Positions 53,443 through 60,826 of a stretch of DNA of 64,000 bases are shown here, piece by piece; position 1 is the first letter of the stretch; each line of letters starts with the position of its first letter. The position numbers and the translations under genes are program-made. Source of the DNA: Pseudomonas parafulva NBRC 16636 = DSM 17004 (GTDB taxonomy: Bacteria; Pseudomonadota; Gammaproteobacteria; Pseudomonadales; Pseudomonadaceae). The stretch spans positions 1 through 64,000 of the forward strand of contig NZ_BBIU01000028.1 in NCBI RefSeq assembly GCF_000730645.1. Direction: 5' to 3'. Under the pieces are notes generated by a model, which was not told the DNA's origin, did no database searches, and was given only the letters and a program-made list of their open reading frames with translations.

Positions 53443-55338
53443 TCAAAGGCCGAGCTTGCCCATGCGGGCTCTCACCGAAGCCTCTATCCCCGCCGCATCA
53501 AGCCCGCACTCGGCCAGCATCTGCGCAGGCTTGGCGTGCTCCACATACAGGTCTGGCAAGCCCAGGTGCAACAACGGCTTGGTCACCGCCTGGCTGGCGA
53601 GGAACTCACCCACCGCAGCCCCCGCGCCGCCCATAATGGCGTTTTCTTCGAGGGTCACCAGCAGTTCATGGCTATCGGCCAACTGCAGCACCAACGCTTC
53701 ATCCAGCGGCTTCACGAAGCGCATGTCGACCACGGTAGCGTCGAGCTGCTCGGCCACCTGCAGCGCTGGCGCGAGTTGCACGCCGAACACCAGCAGGGCC
53801 ACTTTGCTCCCTTGGCGGCGCACCACGCCCTTGCCGATTTCAAGCGGCTCCAGGTCGTCGCTGATCGGCGCGTTCGGGCCGGTGCCACGTGGGTAGCGCA
53901 CAGCCGCCGGGCCGTTGTAGAGGTGGCCGGTGCTGAGCATCTTGCGCAACTCGTTTTCGTCGCTGGGGGTCATCACCAGCATGCCCGGGATACAGCGCAG
54001 GTACGACAAATCGTAGCTGCCGGCGTGGGTCGGCCCGTCTTCGCCCACCAGGCCAGCACGGTCGATGGCAAACAGCACGTCCAAGTTCTGCACGGCCACA
54101 TCATGGATCAACTGGTCGTAGGCACGCTGCAGGAAGGTGGAGTAGATCGCCACCACCGGCTTGCTGCCCTCGCAGGCCATGCCGGCCGCCAGGGTAACCG
54201 CGTGCTGTTCGGCGATGGCCACGTCGAAATAGCGCTCGGGGTAGCGTTCGCTGAAGGCCACCAGGTCGGAGCCTTCCTTCATGGCCGGGGTGATACCCAC
54301 AAGGCGGTTGTCGGCAGCCGCCATGTCGCACAGCCACTGGCCAAACACGGCAGAATACTTGGGGCCGCTGGCCTGCTTGGGCGCAGCGGGTTTGTCCGCT
54401 GGCTCAAGCTTGGTAATGGCGTGGTAGCCGATGGGGTCGATTTCAGCCGGGGCGAAACCCTTGCCCTTCTTTGTCACCACATGCAGGAACTGCGGGCCCT
54501 TCAGGTCCCGCATGTTGCGCAAGGTGGCGATCATGGTGGGCAGGTCGTGGCCGTCGATGGGGCCGATGTAGTTCCAGCCGAGCTCTTCGAAGAGGGTGCC
54601 GGGCACCAGCATGCCTTTGGCATATTCTTCGGTGCGGCGGGCGATTTCCCAGGCACCCGGCAGGCGCGACAGCACCTTCTTGCTGCCCTCGCGCATGCTC
54701 GCGTAGGTACGGCTGGAGAGGATCTTGGCCAGGTAGTTGGACAGCCCGCCGACGTTGCGCGAGATCGACATGTCGTTGTCGTTGAGGATCACCAGCATGT
54801 CGGCGTTGACTTCCTGGGCGTGGTTCAACGCTTCGAAGGCCATGCCTGCGGTGAGCGCACCATCGCCGATCACGGCAATCGACTTGCGCCCACTGTTTTG
54901 CAGGCGTGCAGCAATGGCCATGCCCAGCGCGGCACTGATGGACGTACTGGAATGGCCGACGCCAAAGGTGTCGTACTCGCTTTCGCTGCGGCGCGGGAAG
55001 GCGGCCACGCCGTCCTTCTGGCGCAGGCTGAGCATGCGGTTGCGGCGCCCGGTGAGGATCTTGTGCGGGTACGCCTGGTGGCCCACGTCCCATACCAGCC
55101 GGTCGTCCGGGGTATCGAAAACGTAGTGCAGGGCGATGGTCAGCTCGATCACGCCCAGGCCGGCACCGAAGTGCCCACCGGTCTGGCCCACGGTGTACAG
55201 CAGCTCCTGGCGCAGCTCGTCGGCCAGGCTCTCCAGGTCGGCTTCGGCCAGGCGGCGCAGGCCGTCAGGCGTGTCAGCGCGGTCGAGCAGCGGCGTGACC
55301 GGGCGTTCGCGGGGGATCTCTTGAAACGTCGTGGGCAT
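53443..55338 (-). CDS. dxs: 1-deoxy-D-xylulose-5-phosphate synthase
   Basis: DXS makes the first intermediate of the MEP isoprenoid pathway from pyruvate and glyceraldehyde phosphate. I start it at 55338 (MPTTFQEIPRERPVTP), giving 631 aa, the usual length. The TPP motif is GDGALTAGMAFEALNHA followed by NDNDMSIS, with VGHSSTSISAALGMAIA before it. Transketolase-like Pyr and C-terminal domains follow. It is third in xseB-ispA-dxs on the minus strand, 91 bases after ispA. Confidence 0.97.
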   Translation of the reverse strand: MPTTFQEIPRERPVTPLLDRADTPDGLRRLAEADLESLADELRQELLYTVGQTGGHFGAGLGVIELTIALHYVFDTPDDRLVWDVGHQAYPHKILTGRRNRMLSLRQKDGVAAFPRRSESEYDTFGVGHSSTSISAALGMAIAARLQNSGRKSIAVIGDGALTAGMAFEALNHAQEVNADMLVILNDNDMSISRNVGGLSNYLAKILSSRTYASMREGSKKVLSRLPGAWEIARRTEEYAKGMLVPGTLFEELGWNYIGPIDGHDLPTMIATLRNMRDLKGPQFLHVVTKKGKGFAPAEIDPIGYHAITKLEPADKPAAPKQASGPKYSAVFGQWLCDMAAADNRLVGITPAMKEGSDLVAFSERYPERYFDVAIAEQHAVTLAAGMACEGSKPVVAIYSTFLQRAYDQLIHDVAVQNLDVLFAIDRAGLVGEDGPTHAGSYDLSYLRCIPGMLVMTPSDENELRKMLSTGHLYNGPAAVRYPRGTGPNAPISDDLEPLEIGKGVVRRQGSKVALLVFGVQLAPALQVAEQLDATVVDMRFVKPLDEALVLQLADSHELLVTLEENAIMGGAGAAVGEFLASQAVTKPLLHLGLPDLYVEHAKPAQMLAECGLDAAGIEASVRARMGKLGL

Positions 55339-55429
55339 CAGGCGAGTCGTTATAGGTGTTAAGACGCGGCAGTTTACCCCATTGGAGGAAAAGCTGCCCA
55401 TTCACACGGGTGTCGCAGGGGCCGCAGGG

Positions 55430-56317
55430 TCAGTTGCGGCGTTCGACGATATAGCGCGCCAGCTCACGCAGCGGCTGGGCTTTTTCATCGAACCCTTCCA
55501 GTGCGACCAGCGCCTGGTCGCGCAGTTCGATCGCATAGGCCTTGGCGGCCTCCAGGCCCAGCAGCGAGGGGTAGGTGGGCTTGTCACGGGCAATGTCTGC
55601 GCCCTGGCGTTTGCCCAGGGTGGCGGTATCGCTCTCGACATCGAGAATATCGTCCTGCACCTGGAACGCCAGGCCCACGGCCTGTGCGTACGCCTGCAAG
55701 GCATCCAGCTGAGGTTGCTCGGCGCGGCCGCTGGCCAGGCCGCCCAGGCGCACACTGGCTTCGATCAGCGCACCGGTCTTGTGGCGGTGCATGAATTCCA
55801 GCGCCCGCTGGTCCAGCCTGATGCCCACCGAACCGAGGTCGATGGCTTGCCCGCCCACCATGCCGGCTGGGCCCGCCGCCTTGGCCAGGGCTTGCACCAT
55901 GGCCAGGCGGATGCTGTCGGCCTGGGGGCTCAGGCGTGGGTCCAGCAGGGCATTGAATGCCAGGCTCTGCAGGCCGTCACCGGCAAGAATGGCACAGGCT
56001 TCGTCGAAGGCTTTGTGGGTGGTCGGCTGGCCGCGTCGCAGGTCGTCGTCGTCCATGGCCGGCAGGTCGTCATGCACCAGTGAGTAGGCATGGATCAGCT
56101 CGACCGCACAGGCGGCGCCGTTGGCTTGCTCTGCCGGTGCACCCAGTGCCTCGCAGGCGGCGTAGGCCAGCAGCGGGCGCACCCGCTTGCCGCCGTTCAT
56201 CACGCTGTAGCGCATGGCAGCATAGAGCCGTTGCAGCGGTTCGCTGGGGGCGACGAACAGCGGTTCGAGGGCGCTGTCGACACGCGCCTGGCAGGTGGCC
56301 TGGTAGGCGCCGATCAT
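55430..56317 (-). CDS. ispA: Farnesyl diphosphate synthase (geranyltranstransferase)
   Basis: IspA condenses isopentenyl and dimethylallyl diphosphates to farnesyl diphosphate. The 295-aa product starts at 56317 (MIGAYQATCQARVDSALEPL). Its first aspartate-rich motif is HDDLPAMDDD and the second QDDILDVE. The start overlaps the xseB stop (ATGA). It provides substrates for quinone and undecaprenyl-phosphate synthesis. Confidence 0.96.
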   Translation of the reverse strand: MIGAYQATCQARVDSALEPLFVAPSEPLQRLYAAMRYSVMNGGKRVRPLLAYAACEALGAPAEQANGAACAVELIHAYSLVHDDLPAMDDDDLRRGQPTTHKAFDEACAILAGDGLQSLAFNALLDPRLSPQADSIRLAMVQALAKAAGPAGMVGGQAIDLGSVGIRLDQRALEFMHRHKTGALIEASVRLGGLASGRAEQPQLDALQAYAQAVGLAFQVQDDILDVESDTATLGKRQGADIARDKPTYPSLLGLEAAKAYAIELRDQALVALEGFDEKAQPLRELARYIVERRN

Positions 56318-56556
56318 GCCTCGGGCTCCACATCGAAGGGCTGGGCGGCCAGCTCGCCGTCGCGCTCCAGCAGAATCTGCACCTTTTGCTCGGCCTGGGC
56401 CAGGGCGCCCTGGCAATCACGGGTCAGGGCGATGCCCTGCTCGAAGGCGGCCAGTGAGTCTTCCAGCGACAACTCGCCGTTCTCCAGGCGCTCGACCAGT
56501 GCTTGCAGCTCGGCAAGGGATTGCTCGAAATCGAGGGAAGCTTTTTTACGGGCCAT
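56314..56556 (-). CDS. xseB: Exodeoxyribonuclease VII small subunit
   Basis: XseB partners XseA in degrading single-stranded DNA. The 80-aa product has the family core FEQSLAELQALVERLENGELSLEDSLAAFEQGIAL, of which the heptad pattern indicates coiled-coil helices. It is the first of xseB-ispA-dxs and overlaps ispA by 4 bases. Confidence 0.95.
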   Translation of the reverse strand: MARKKASLDFEQSLAELQALVERLENGELSLEDSLAAFEQGIALTRDCQGALAQAEQKVQILLERDGELAAQPFDVEPEA

Positions 56557-56687
56557 GGCGGCTGTCTCGGTGGCATTCTGAACGCCGCGACACTAGCAGA
56601 GCGGGCCGGGGGGAGCAAACTTGAGCGGCGAGGCCCCGCCTGCCCGTGCAGCTTGCAGGCAGGAGAAGCCGGCCAGGGTATGGCGTG

Positions 56688-57338
56688 TCAGGCGGTTTCG
56701 GCTACCCGCTGCAGCTGTGCTTCGCGGTAGCGCGCCAGCTCGTCGATGGTCAGCATCCGCAGCCCGTACTGGCGCGCATACACGGCCACGTCTTCACCCC
56801 GTGCCATGCTGCCATCGGGGTTCATCAGCTCGCACAGCACGGCAGCGGGGCGCAGGCCTGCCAGGCGCGCCAGGTCCACCGAGCCTTCGGTATGGCCACG
56901 GCGTACCAGCACCCCACCATTGCGTGCGCGCAGCGGGAACACATGCCCTGGGCTGACGATATGGCGCTGCGCTGCGGTGGAGGCCAGTGCAGCGGCAATG
57001 GTGGTGAGGCGGTCCTGGGCGCTCACGCCAGTGGTGATGCCTTCTGCGGCTTCAATGGTTACCGTGAACCCGGTGCCGTGCCGGGCCTGGTTGTTCTGCA
57101 CCATGGGCGGCAGCTGCAGGTCATCGACGGTGGTTTCATCCAGGCACAGGCAGACGATGCCGCTGCAATCGCGAATCATCATGGCCATGGTCTGCAACGA
57201 AATGTTCTCGGCGGCGGCGATGATGTCCGCTTCGTCCTCGCGGTCGTCATCATCGAGCAACAGCACAGGGCGGCCAGCCTGGAAGGCGGCGATGGCAGCA
57301 CTGACGTTGGGGAAGTGCAAAGGGTGCAACGTAGACAT
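56688..57338 (-). CDS. ribB: 3,4-dihydroxy-2-butanone-4-phosphate synthase (stand-alone)
   Basis: This 216-aa single-domain enzyme converts ribulose 5-phosphate to the four-carbon riboflavin precursor. I start it at 57338 (MSTLHPLHFPNVSAAI) after GAGGAGCG. The acid loop is DDDDREDEADIIAAAE, and HVFPLRARNGG and HTEGSVDLARLAG are conserved. It is a second copy of the activity in ribBA, but it is under an FMN riboswitch, so this copy should fall when FMN is plentiful. Confidence 0.94.
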   Translation of the reverse strand: MSTLHPLHFPNVSAAIAAFQAGRPVLLLDDDDREDEADIIAAAENISLQTMAMMIRDCSGIVCLCLDETTVDDLQLPPMVQNNQARHGTGFTVTIEAAEGITTGVSAQDRLTTIAAALASTAAQRHIVSPGHVFPLRARNGGVLVRRGHTEGSVDLARLAGLRPAAVLCELMNPDGSMARGEDVAVYARQYGLRMLTIDELARYREAQLQRVAETA

Positions 57339-57392
57339 GAAACGCTCCTCGTGAAGGGTCGATGAACGTCTCGGGGCGAACACAATGCGCGC

Positions 57393-57419
57393 GCAGGGGC
57401 GCCCGTTGATGGCCCCTGC
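57393..57419 (-). promoter_or_regulatory. Expression-platform hairpin between FMN riboswitch and ribB
   Basis: GCAGGGGC (57419-57412 on the minus strand) pairs with GCCCCTGC (57400-57393), directly after the aptamer. There is no strong T run after it, so it may work with RNA folding around the start or with Rho rather than as an intrinsic terminator. Confidence 0.55.
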
Positions 57420-57425
57420 CTGACG

Positions 57426-57558
57426 CCTTCTTTCATCCGGACTATGACCGTCGGCCCTGGGTTCTCACCAGGTCTGCTGACCCCCGGCATGGCCGGGGCG
57501 CTCGCGGGCTCATCTTTCGATTTACCGCCGGTGGGGACTTTCACCCCGCCCTGAAGAC
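57426..57558 (-). promoter_or_regulatory. FMN riboswitch (RFN element)
   Basis: On the minus strand the aptamer begins TCTTCAGGGCGGGGTG and contains CCCCACCGGCGGTAAAT, AGCCCGCGAGCG, GGTCAGCAGACCTGGTG and CCGACGGTCATAGTCCGGA before TGAAAGAAGG. These are the conserved blocks of RFN elements in order. It lies 90 bases upstream of ribB, as in other Pseudomonas. Confidence 0.96.
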
Positions 57559-57617
57559 CGGCCCAGCATACCGTACCGGCCTACGGCTTTGGCAAGCCTG
57601 AATGGCGAGGGCCTGGG

Positions 57618-58535
57618 CTACCGGGGCAGTGGGCGGTTGCCTTGCATGCCGCCCATGCCCTGGATCACCCAGCCCAGCGAGGCGGGCAGCATGGGCCCAT
57701 GCCCGAGCCCCTGGAAGCGCTCGAACTGCACCTGCAGGCCTGCAACGTTGCCAAGGTACTGCAGCAATTCGCGGCTGCGTTGCTCCGCGTCATCACCCAC
57801 GGGGCCTTGCGGGCTGCCAGGCTCGTCCGTACCGCGCATCAGCACCACATGTGGCCGGGCAGTGCCCAGGCGCTGTTGCACACCTTGGGCTTCATCGATG
57901 ATGGCCCCGTCGTGCCACCACAATGAGGGGCTGGCGGCCGCGTAGAGGCTGAATTCCCCTGGCCGGGTGAACAGCGCGTGGAGCACGGCAAGGCCTCCGT
58001 AGGAGTGCCCCCACAGCGTCTGGCGCTGTGTGTCGATGGGCGCAACCTGCGCCACCATCGGCCGCATGCGGGTGCGCAGCAGGTCGAAAAACGCCTCTAC
58101 GCCGCCGCTGGGTTGCCCGGTGAGCGGGTCTCGCTGGTCAGCCTGCCCGGCCAGCGCCGGGGTGTAGTCGTAGGTGCGGCTTGCCCGGTCGATGCGGTGG
58201 TCAGTCTGGTACCCCACCGCCACCAGCAGCGGTGCCTGGCCCTCGGCGAGCTTGGCCAGCTGGGCTTCGTCCAGTGCGCTGAGGGCGGCGTTGCCATCGA
58301 GCATCCACAGAACCGGGTAACCGGCTGCCGGTGCAGGGCGGTTCGGCTTGCCGACCCACAAGCGGTAGTGGCGCTTACCGTCGGCCGAGTCCAGGTCGAG
58401 CTGGCTGAAGCGGTAAGCCAGCCCGGGGCGGTGCAACAACGTCGTGTCCATCACCTGGTCGTGTTGGGGCTGGGCCGTGGCGCCGCAGGCGACGAAGGCC
58501 AGTGCGAGCGTCAGTGCCAGGATCAACTTGCTCAT
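57618..58535 (-). CDS. Alpha/beta-hydrolase of the siderophore-esterase type (IroE/PfeE-like)
   Basis: This 305-aa exported enzyme has the signal peptide MSKLILALTLALAFVACGATA; a weak lipobox (FVAC) is possible, but a cut after ATA is as likely. The nucleophile motif is GHSYGG near residue 179, and GLGHGPML near the C terminus supplies the histidine. IroE and PfeE relatives hydrolyse ester bonds of enterobactin-like siderophores in the periplasm. It follows the sensor kinase gene by 70 bases, and a TonB receptor is divergent nearby. The natural substrate is unknown. Confidence 0.82.
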   Translation of the reverse strand: MSKLILALTLALAFVACGATAQPQHDQVMDTTLLHRPGLAYRFSQLDLDSADGKRHYRLWVGKPNRPAPAAGYPVLWMLDGNAALSALDEAQLAKLAEGQAPLLVAVGYQTDHRIDRASRTYDYTPALAGQADQRDPLTGQPSGGVEAFFDLLRTRMRPMVAQVAPIDTQRQTLWGHSYGGLAVLHALFTRPGEFSLYAAASPSLWWHDGAIIDEAQGVQQRLGTARPHVVLMRGTDEPGSPQGPVGDDAEQRSRELLQYLGNVAGLQVQFERFQGLGHGPMLPASLGWVIQGMGGMQGNRPLPR

Positions 58536-58605
58536 CGGGCGTCTCGTCAGGGGGCAAGGGTTGAATCGCCAGATGATAGACAGCCCCGCCAGCGCGTAAA
58601 GCGCC

Positions 58606-59952
58606 TTAACTTTCTAAACCGTCAGGTGCCATGGGCAGTGTCAGGTGCAGGTGCAGCCCGGGGTTGCCATTGCTGGCCCACAGCCGGCCACCCTGCAATT
58701 CGATGGCGCGGCGGGCGATGGCAAGGCCCAGGCCGAACCCTGTGCCACTGCCCGGCAGGCGTTGGTAAGGCGTGAAGATGCGCTCCAGCTCATGCTCGGG
58801 AACGCCCGTGCCCTGGTCACGCAGGCACAGGTGCCAGCTTCCCCCTTCGCGCCAGCCGTCCAGGCTCACCCGGCCTGCGGGCGGGGAGTGGCGAATGGCA
58901 TTGCGCATCAGGTTTTCCAGGGCCTGGGCCAGGCTGTCCAGATGGGCCTGGACAACACAGTCGCTACCGAGCGAGCAGGGCAGGCGCTCCCGGCCCCAGC
59001 CACTTTCGAAGCAGATATCCTGGCACAGCGCCTCCCACACCGAAGCCATCAGCACAGGCTCGGTGGCCAGGCTGGGCTGTTCGGTATCCATCCAGGCCAG
59101 GTCGAGGGTGTTTTCCAGCAGCTTCTGCATATCGGCGACTTCGTAATCCAGGCGCTCGCGTAGCTGCGCTGCTGGCAGGCCACTGTCATGGGCGATACGC
59201 AGGCGTGCCAGGGGCGTGCGCAGCTCGTGGGAGAGGGTGCGCAGCAGCAGGCGCTGTTGCTCCAGGCTGTGGCGCAGGCGGGTGGCCATGTGGTCGAACG
59301 CCTGCGCCAGCTCGCCCAGTTCGTCGTGGCGGCCGTGCAAATGCAAACCGGGGCTCTCCAGGTCGTTGGCGCGCAGGGCATCGGCGCGGTCACGCAGGCG
59401 GTTCAATGGCGCCACAAGGTGCCTGTACAGCGCCAGGCCCAGCAGCAGCGCCAGCAGTGCCGGGGCAATACCGTGTGTGACCACGTGGGTCCAGGGGGTC
59501 AGCCCGGTGGGTAGCAGGCGCTCGGGCAACTGCATCACCACCCGACCTTGCCCGGGGTGTTGCACGAAGGCGATGCTCACGTAGGGCAGTTCATCCTGAA
59601 GGCGTCGGCTCATGGGCCAGGCCAGCTTGCGCATGAAGGTGAGGTGGCCGGCCTCGTCGGCGGTCAGCGGCGTGGTGCCCAGGCTTTGCAGGTGCGGGCC
59701 TACCACTGCGACCCAGGTGCCCTCGGTTGCCTGCACGTGCTGGCGCCAGGCTTCGACTGCAGGCGCTCCACCGGCCGCCAGGGCCTGTTCGGCCTGTTGG
59801 CCATAGCGCGCCAGGTACAATTGGTCGGCCTCAGGCAGAAAGTAGCTGCCACGTTCAACACTCAGGCCCCACGTCCATATCAGCCAGGTCAGCAGCAGGC
59901 AGAAACTCACCTGCAGCAATGCCAGCTTCCATAGCAGCGGGTGACGGCGCAT
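58606..59952 (-). CDS. Sensor histidine kinase of the siderophore locus (PfeS-like)
   Basis: The 448-aa inner-membrane kinase starts at 59952 (MRRHPLLWKLALLQVSFCLL). Two membrane segments (near residues 10-30 and 158-176) flank a periplasmic sensor domain. HAMP-like DRADALRANDLESPG is followed by the phospho-acceptor His242 (SHELRTPLARL), an N box LENLMRNAIRHS and G boxes GTGVPEHE and GTGFGLGLAIA. Its ATG overlaps the response regulator stop. Signal identity, perhaps a ferric siderophore, is an inference from neighbours. Confidence 0.88.
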   Translation of the reverse strand: MRRHPLLWKLALLQVSFCLLLTWLIWTWGLSVERGSYFLPEADQLYLARYGQQAEQALAAGGAPAVEAWRQHVQATEGTWVAVVGPHLQSLGTTPLTADEAGHLTFMRKLAWPMSRRLQDELPYVSIAFVQHPGQGRVVMQLPERLLPTGLTPWTHVVTHGIAPALLALLLGLALYRHLVAPLNRLRDRADALRANDLESPGLHLHGRHDELGELAQAFDHMATRLRHSLEQQRLLLRTLSHELRTPLARLRIAHDSGLPAAQLRERLDYEVADMQKLLENTLDLAWMDTEQPSLATEPVLMASVWEALCQDICFESGWGRERLPCSLGSDCVVQAHLDSLAQALENLMRNAIRHSPPAGRVSLDGWREGGSWHLCLRDQGTGVPEHELERIFTPYQRLPGSGTGFGLGLAIARRAIELQGGRLWASNGNPGLHLHLTLPMAPDGLES

Positions 59953-60644
59953 CACGCCTGCTCCTGGTCGACCAGCACGTAACCCTGGCCACGCACCGCC
60001 TGGATCTGCACGTGCTGCACGTCGATGTCGGCGAGTTTGCGCCGCAGGTTGCACACGTGCACGTCAAGGCCCCGGTCCAGGCGGGTATAGGCCCGGTGCA
60101 GCACGGTCTGGTACAAAAACGGTTTGCTCAGCGGCTCGCCGGCATGGGCCTGAAGGGTCACCAGCAAGCGGAATTCGGACGGCGTCAGGCCGGCCGGTTT
60201 GCCGCCGTTCAGGGCATCCTGGCGGTCCTGGTCCAACAGCAAGTTGCCAAGGGTTGCAAGGCGTGCGGGTTGGCGGGCAAACGCCGCCCGGCGCAGCAGC
60301 GCGTCCACCCGTGCATCCAGCTCTGCCAGGCTGAAAGGCTTGGGCAGGTAGTCATCGGCGCCCCGGGTAAAGCCGGTGATGCGGTCCTGCTCTGCGCCCA
60401 GCGCCGACATCAGCATCACCGGTACGGCCTGGCGATGGCGCAGGGCGTCGAGCAGGGTCAGGCCATCGATGCCTGGCAGCATGATGTCCAGCAACACCAA
60501 GTCGAACGGTGCCTGGGCGATGGCGCCAAGGGCCTGCTCGGCGCAGGCGCAGGCCTGCACGCGAAACCCGCGGTCGAGGAAGTGGCGGTCCAGGTCGTGG
60601 CGCAGGCAAGGGTCGTCTTCGACGAGCAGCAGGGAGGTGGGCAC
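59952..60644 (-). CDS. OmpR-family response regulator (PfeR-like)
   Basis: The 230-aa regulator has a receiver domain with Asp10/Asp11, phospho-acceptor Asp53 (LLDIMLPGIDG) and Lys102 (YLPKPF). A winged-helix DNA-binding domain follows from about residue 130 (LTPSEFRLLVTLQAHAGEPL, ending RRKLADIDVQHVQIQAVRGQGY). It is upstream of the kinase gene. A Fur-like box lies at 60653-60671, right before its start, so iron should repress it. Confidence 0.9.
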   Translation of the reverse strand: MPTSLLLVEDDPCLRHDLDRHFLDRGFRVQACACAEQALGAIAQAPFDLVLLDIMLPGIDGLTLLDALRHRQAVPVMLMSALGAEQDRITGFTRGADDYLPKPFSLAELDARVDALLRRAAFARQPARLATLGNLLLDQDRQDALNGGKPAGLTPSEFRLLVTLQAHAGEPLSKPFLYQTVLHRAYTRLDRGLDVHVCNLRRKLADIDVQHVQIQAVRGQGYVLVDQEQA

Positions 60645-60652
60645 GGGCAGCC

Positions 60653-60671
60653 TTGAATGAGAATGTCTATC
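60653..60671. promoter_or_regulatory. Fur-like box before the response regulator gene
   Basis: TTGAATGAGAATGTCTATC agrees with the 19-base Fur consensus GATAATGATAATCATTATC at 12 positions, including the AATGA and TATC blocks. It lies 9 bases from the regulator start and 156 bases from the receptor start. Control of both directions is possible. Confidence 0.6.
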
Positions 60672-60766
60672 AGTTGTGGATCATCCCACTGTCGCCCCGG
60701 CAGGGGCAATGCCTGCGTGTGTTAAGAAGGTTAATCCTGCTGCACCCCTGATTTTGCTCCGGTATC

Positions 60767-60799
60767 GTTCGCAAAAAGCAACGTGTTTCGTTTGCGAAC
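60767..60799. repeat. Inverted repeat upstream of the TonB receptor
   Basis: GTTCGCAAA (60767-60775) and TTTGCGAAC (60791-60799) are perfect 9-base arms with 15 bases between them. They lie 28 bases before the receptor ATG. They may be a binding site for the response regulator, or an RNA hairpin in the leader. Confidence 0.5.
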
Positions 60800-60826
60800 T
60801 ATTTCTATTTGGGCGAAGGGTAGGTC

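Noticed and set aside
53536..55362. Long plus-strand open frame opposite dxs
   Set aside because: It is antisense to a complete dxs gene and is rich in His, Gln and Val as shadows usually are.
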